Origin: Acidimicrobiia bacterium
GTDB lineage: Bacteria; Actinomycetota; Acidimicrobiia; Spongiisociales; SHLN01
NCBI GenBank assembly: GCA_013043085.1
Contig: JABDOU010000274.1
Location: 1-6,981 of the forward strand
Reading direction: 5' to 3'
Length of the DNA stretch: 6,981 bases
Under the pieces are notes generated by a model. That model saw only the letters and a list, made by a program, of their open reading frames with translations. It was not told the origin of the DNA and ran no database searches. This document shows, one piece after another, positions 6,344 through 6,981 of the stretch; within the stretch, counting starts at the first letter, position 1; the number at the start of each line of letters is the position of its first letter. A program made the translations under genes and the position numbers.

Positions 6344-6981
6344 TCACAGATGCTTGGCAGCTTCGCGGCGCGAGAGCCCACTCAGCCGGTCTCCCATCTC
6401 GTCGAGAAACGCTCGCACCCCGTCGGGGTTCACGTAGGCGTGCTGGCGAAGGGCCCACCCGATTGCCTTCCGGATGAAGAACTCAGTGTCCGAAGCTTGA
6501 TCGCGGCAATAGCGAAACAGACGCGCCTCGTCGAGCGCATCTCGATGCTTCAGCTGACCGAGAATCGCCGACCGCCGAATCCACATGTCATCGTCTGTGA
6601 TCCAGGCATCCATGATCGGCGAGACTGCCTCCCGAAATCGCAACCACGTTGCCCCGACCAGGTTGGATGCAATGTCATCGACGAAGTCCCACCACGCACC
6701 ATCACGAACCATCCACTCGAACAGGTCGAGCATGGCAGGCGTGTGGTGTTGTTTGAAAGCTCTGGCATAGTGGATTGCCGCGTACTTATCTTCGCGATGA
6801 GGAAGGTCCCACAACTCTCGAACTGAGATCCGGTACGCAACCTCGTCGGTAGGCGGAAAACCCTTGACGACCGCACGCAGGACCGGGACCCTCTGCGGGC
6901 TCTTGATGCCCCAGAAAGGCATATCCGATTTCATGTAGGCCGCCATGTGGAGCGCAGCCTCCGGGTCGGCCAGGGCTGCGA
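6344..6981 (-). CDS. AlkD-like DNA alkylation repair protein, 5' end missing
   Basis: At least 211 C-terminal residues are visible; the frame is still open at the right edge, so the true start is outside. The protein is helical throughout, like the HEAT-like repeats of the AlkC/AlkD DNA glycosylases, which remove N3- and N7-alkylated purines. Counting from the in-frame Met at 6946, AYMKSDMPFWGIKSP (3-17) is the typical N-terminal family motif. GAWWDFVDDIAS (83-94) holds a WxxxD pair (Trp86, Asp90) that fits the catalytic Trp and Asp of Bacillus AlkD, MWIRRSAILGQL (121-132) carries the conserved Arg, and FIRKAIGWALRQHA (157-170) carries the later conserved Trp (164). The Met at 6946 is probably internal, because the frame upstream reads ALADPEAALH, which looks like family sequence. 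It has no known link to wall growth; it is probably a neighbour rather than a member of the mre operon. Confidence 0.85.
   Translation of the reverse strand, partial: AALADPEAALHMAAYMKSDMPFWGIKSPQRVPVLRAVVKGFPPTDEVAYRISVRELWDLPHREDKYAAIHYARAFKQHHTPAMLDLFEWMVRDGAWWDFVDDIASNLVGATWLRFREAVSPIMDAWITDDDMWIRRSAILGQLKHRDALDEARLFRYCRDQASDTEFFIRKAIGWALRQHAYVNPDGVRAFLDEMGDRLSGLSRREAAKHL

Noticed and set aside
6313..6345. Hairpin between the AlkD-like gene and mreB as a terminator
   Set aside because: GACGG (6313-6317) and CCGTC (6341-6345) enclose a small GCGT/ACGC stem, but the interior loop is unequal and no T tract follows on the minus strand. The part on the right overlaps the stop codon. It is too weak to list.

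Overview
The window carries one minus-strand gene block that reads, in transcription order (right to left): the 3' part of an AlkD-like DNA alkylation repair gene, then mreB, mreC, mreD, a class B penicillin-binding protein of the PBP2/MrdA type, rodA, and a type II thymidine kinase (tdk). Every gene is on the minus strand. I see no mobile element, CRISPR array, rRNA or tRNA. The order mreB-mreC-mreD-PBP2-rodA is the classical rod-shape (elongasome) cluster of bacteria. GC content is moderately high by eye. The gene order and the look of the proteins suggest an actinobacterium, possibly of the Acidimicrobiia type, but that placement is a guess from protein style and is not proven by the sequence.

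Region by region: positions 1-136 lie downstream of tdk and hold no gene, only two inverted repeats that may form RNA hairpins. tdk occupies 137-715, rodA 733-1908, PBP2 1908-3746, mreD 3746-4267, mreC 4264-5127 and mreB 5191-6231. A gap of about 112 bases (6232-6343) contains the mreB ribosome binding site and possibly its promoter. The AlkD-like gene runs from 6344 off the right edge.

From mreC to rodA the genes are stitched together by stop/start overlaps (ATGA, TAATG, TGATG), the signature of one mRNA with translational coupling. MreB makes actin-like filaments under the membrane, MreC and MreD connect them to the outside, RodA polymerises lipid II into glycan strands, and PBP2 crosslinks them. 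This builds the lateral wall. tdk follows rodA after only 17 bases and is probably read from the same transcript, although its job (thymidine salvage) is unrelated to wall growth.

Two starts are revised here from the longest open frame: mreB is placed at a TTG at 6231 behind a GGAGG, and PBP2 at the ATG at 3746 that overlaps the mreD stop. I find no convincing new system. The points most worth checking are the tdk tail of the operon with its odd leader, the mreB start, and the hairpins after tdk.
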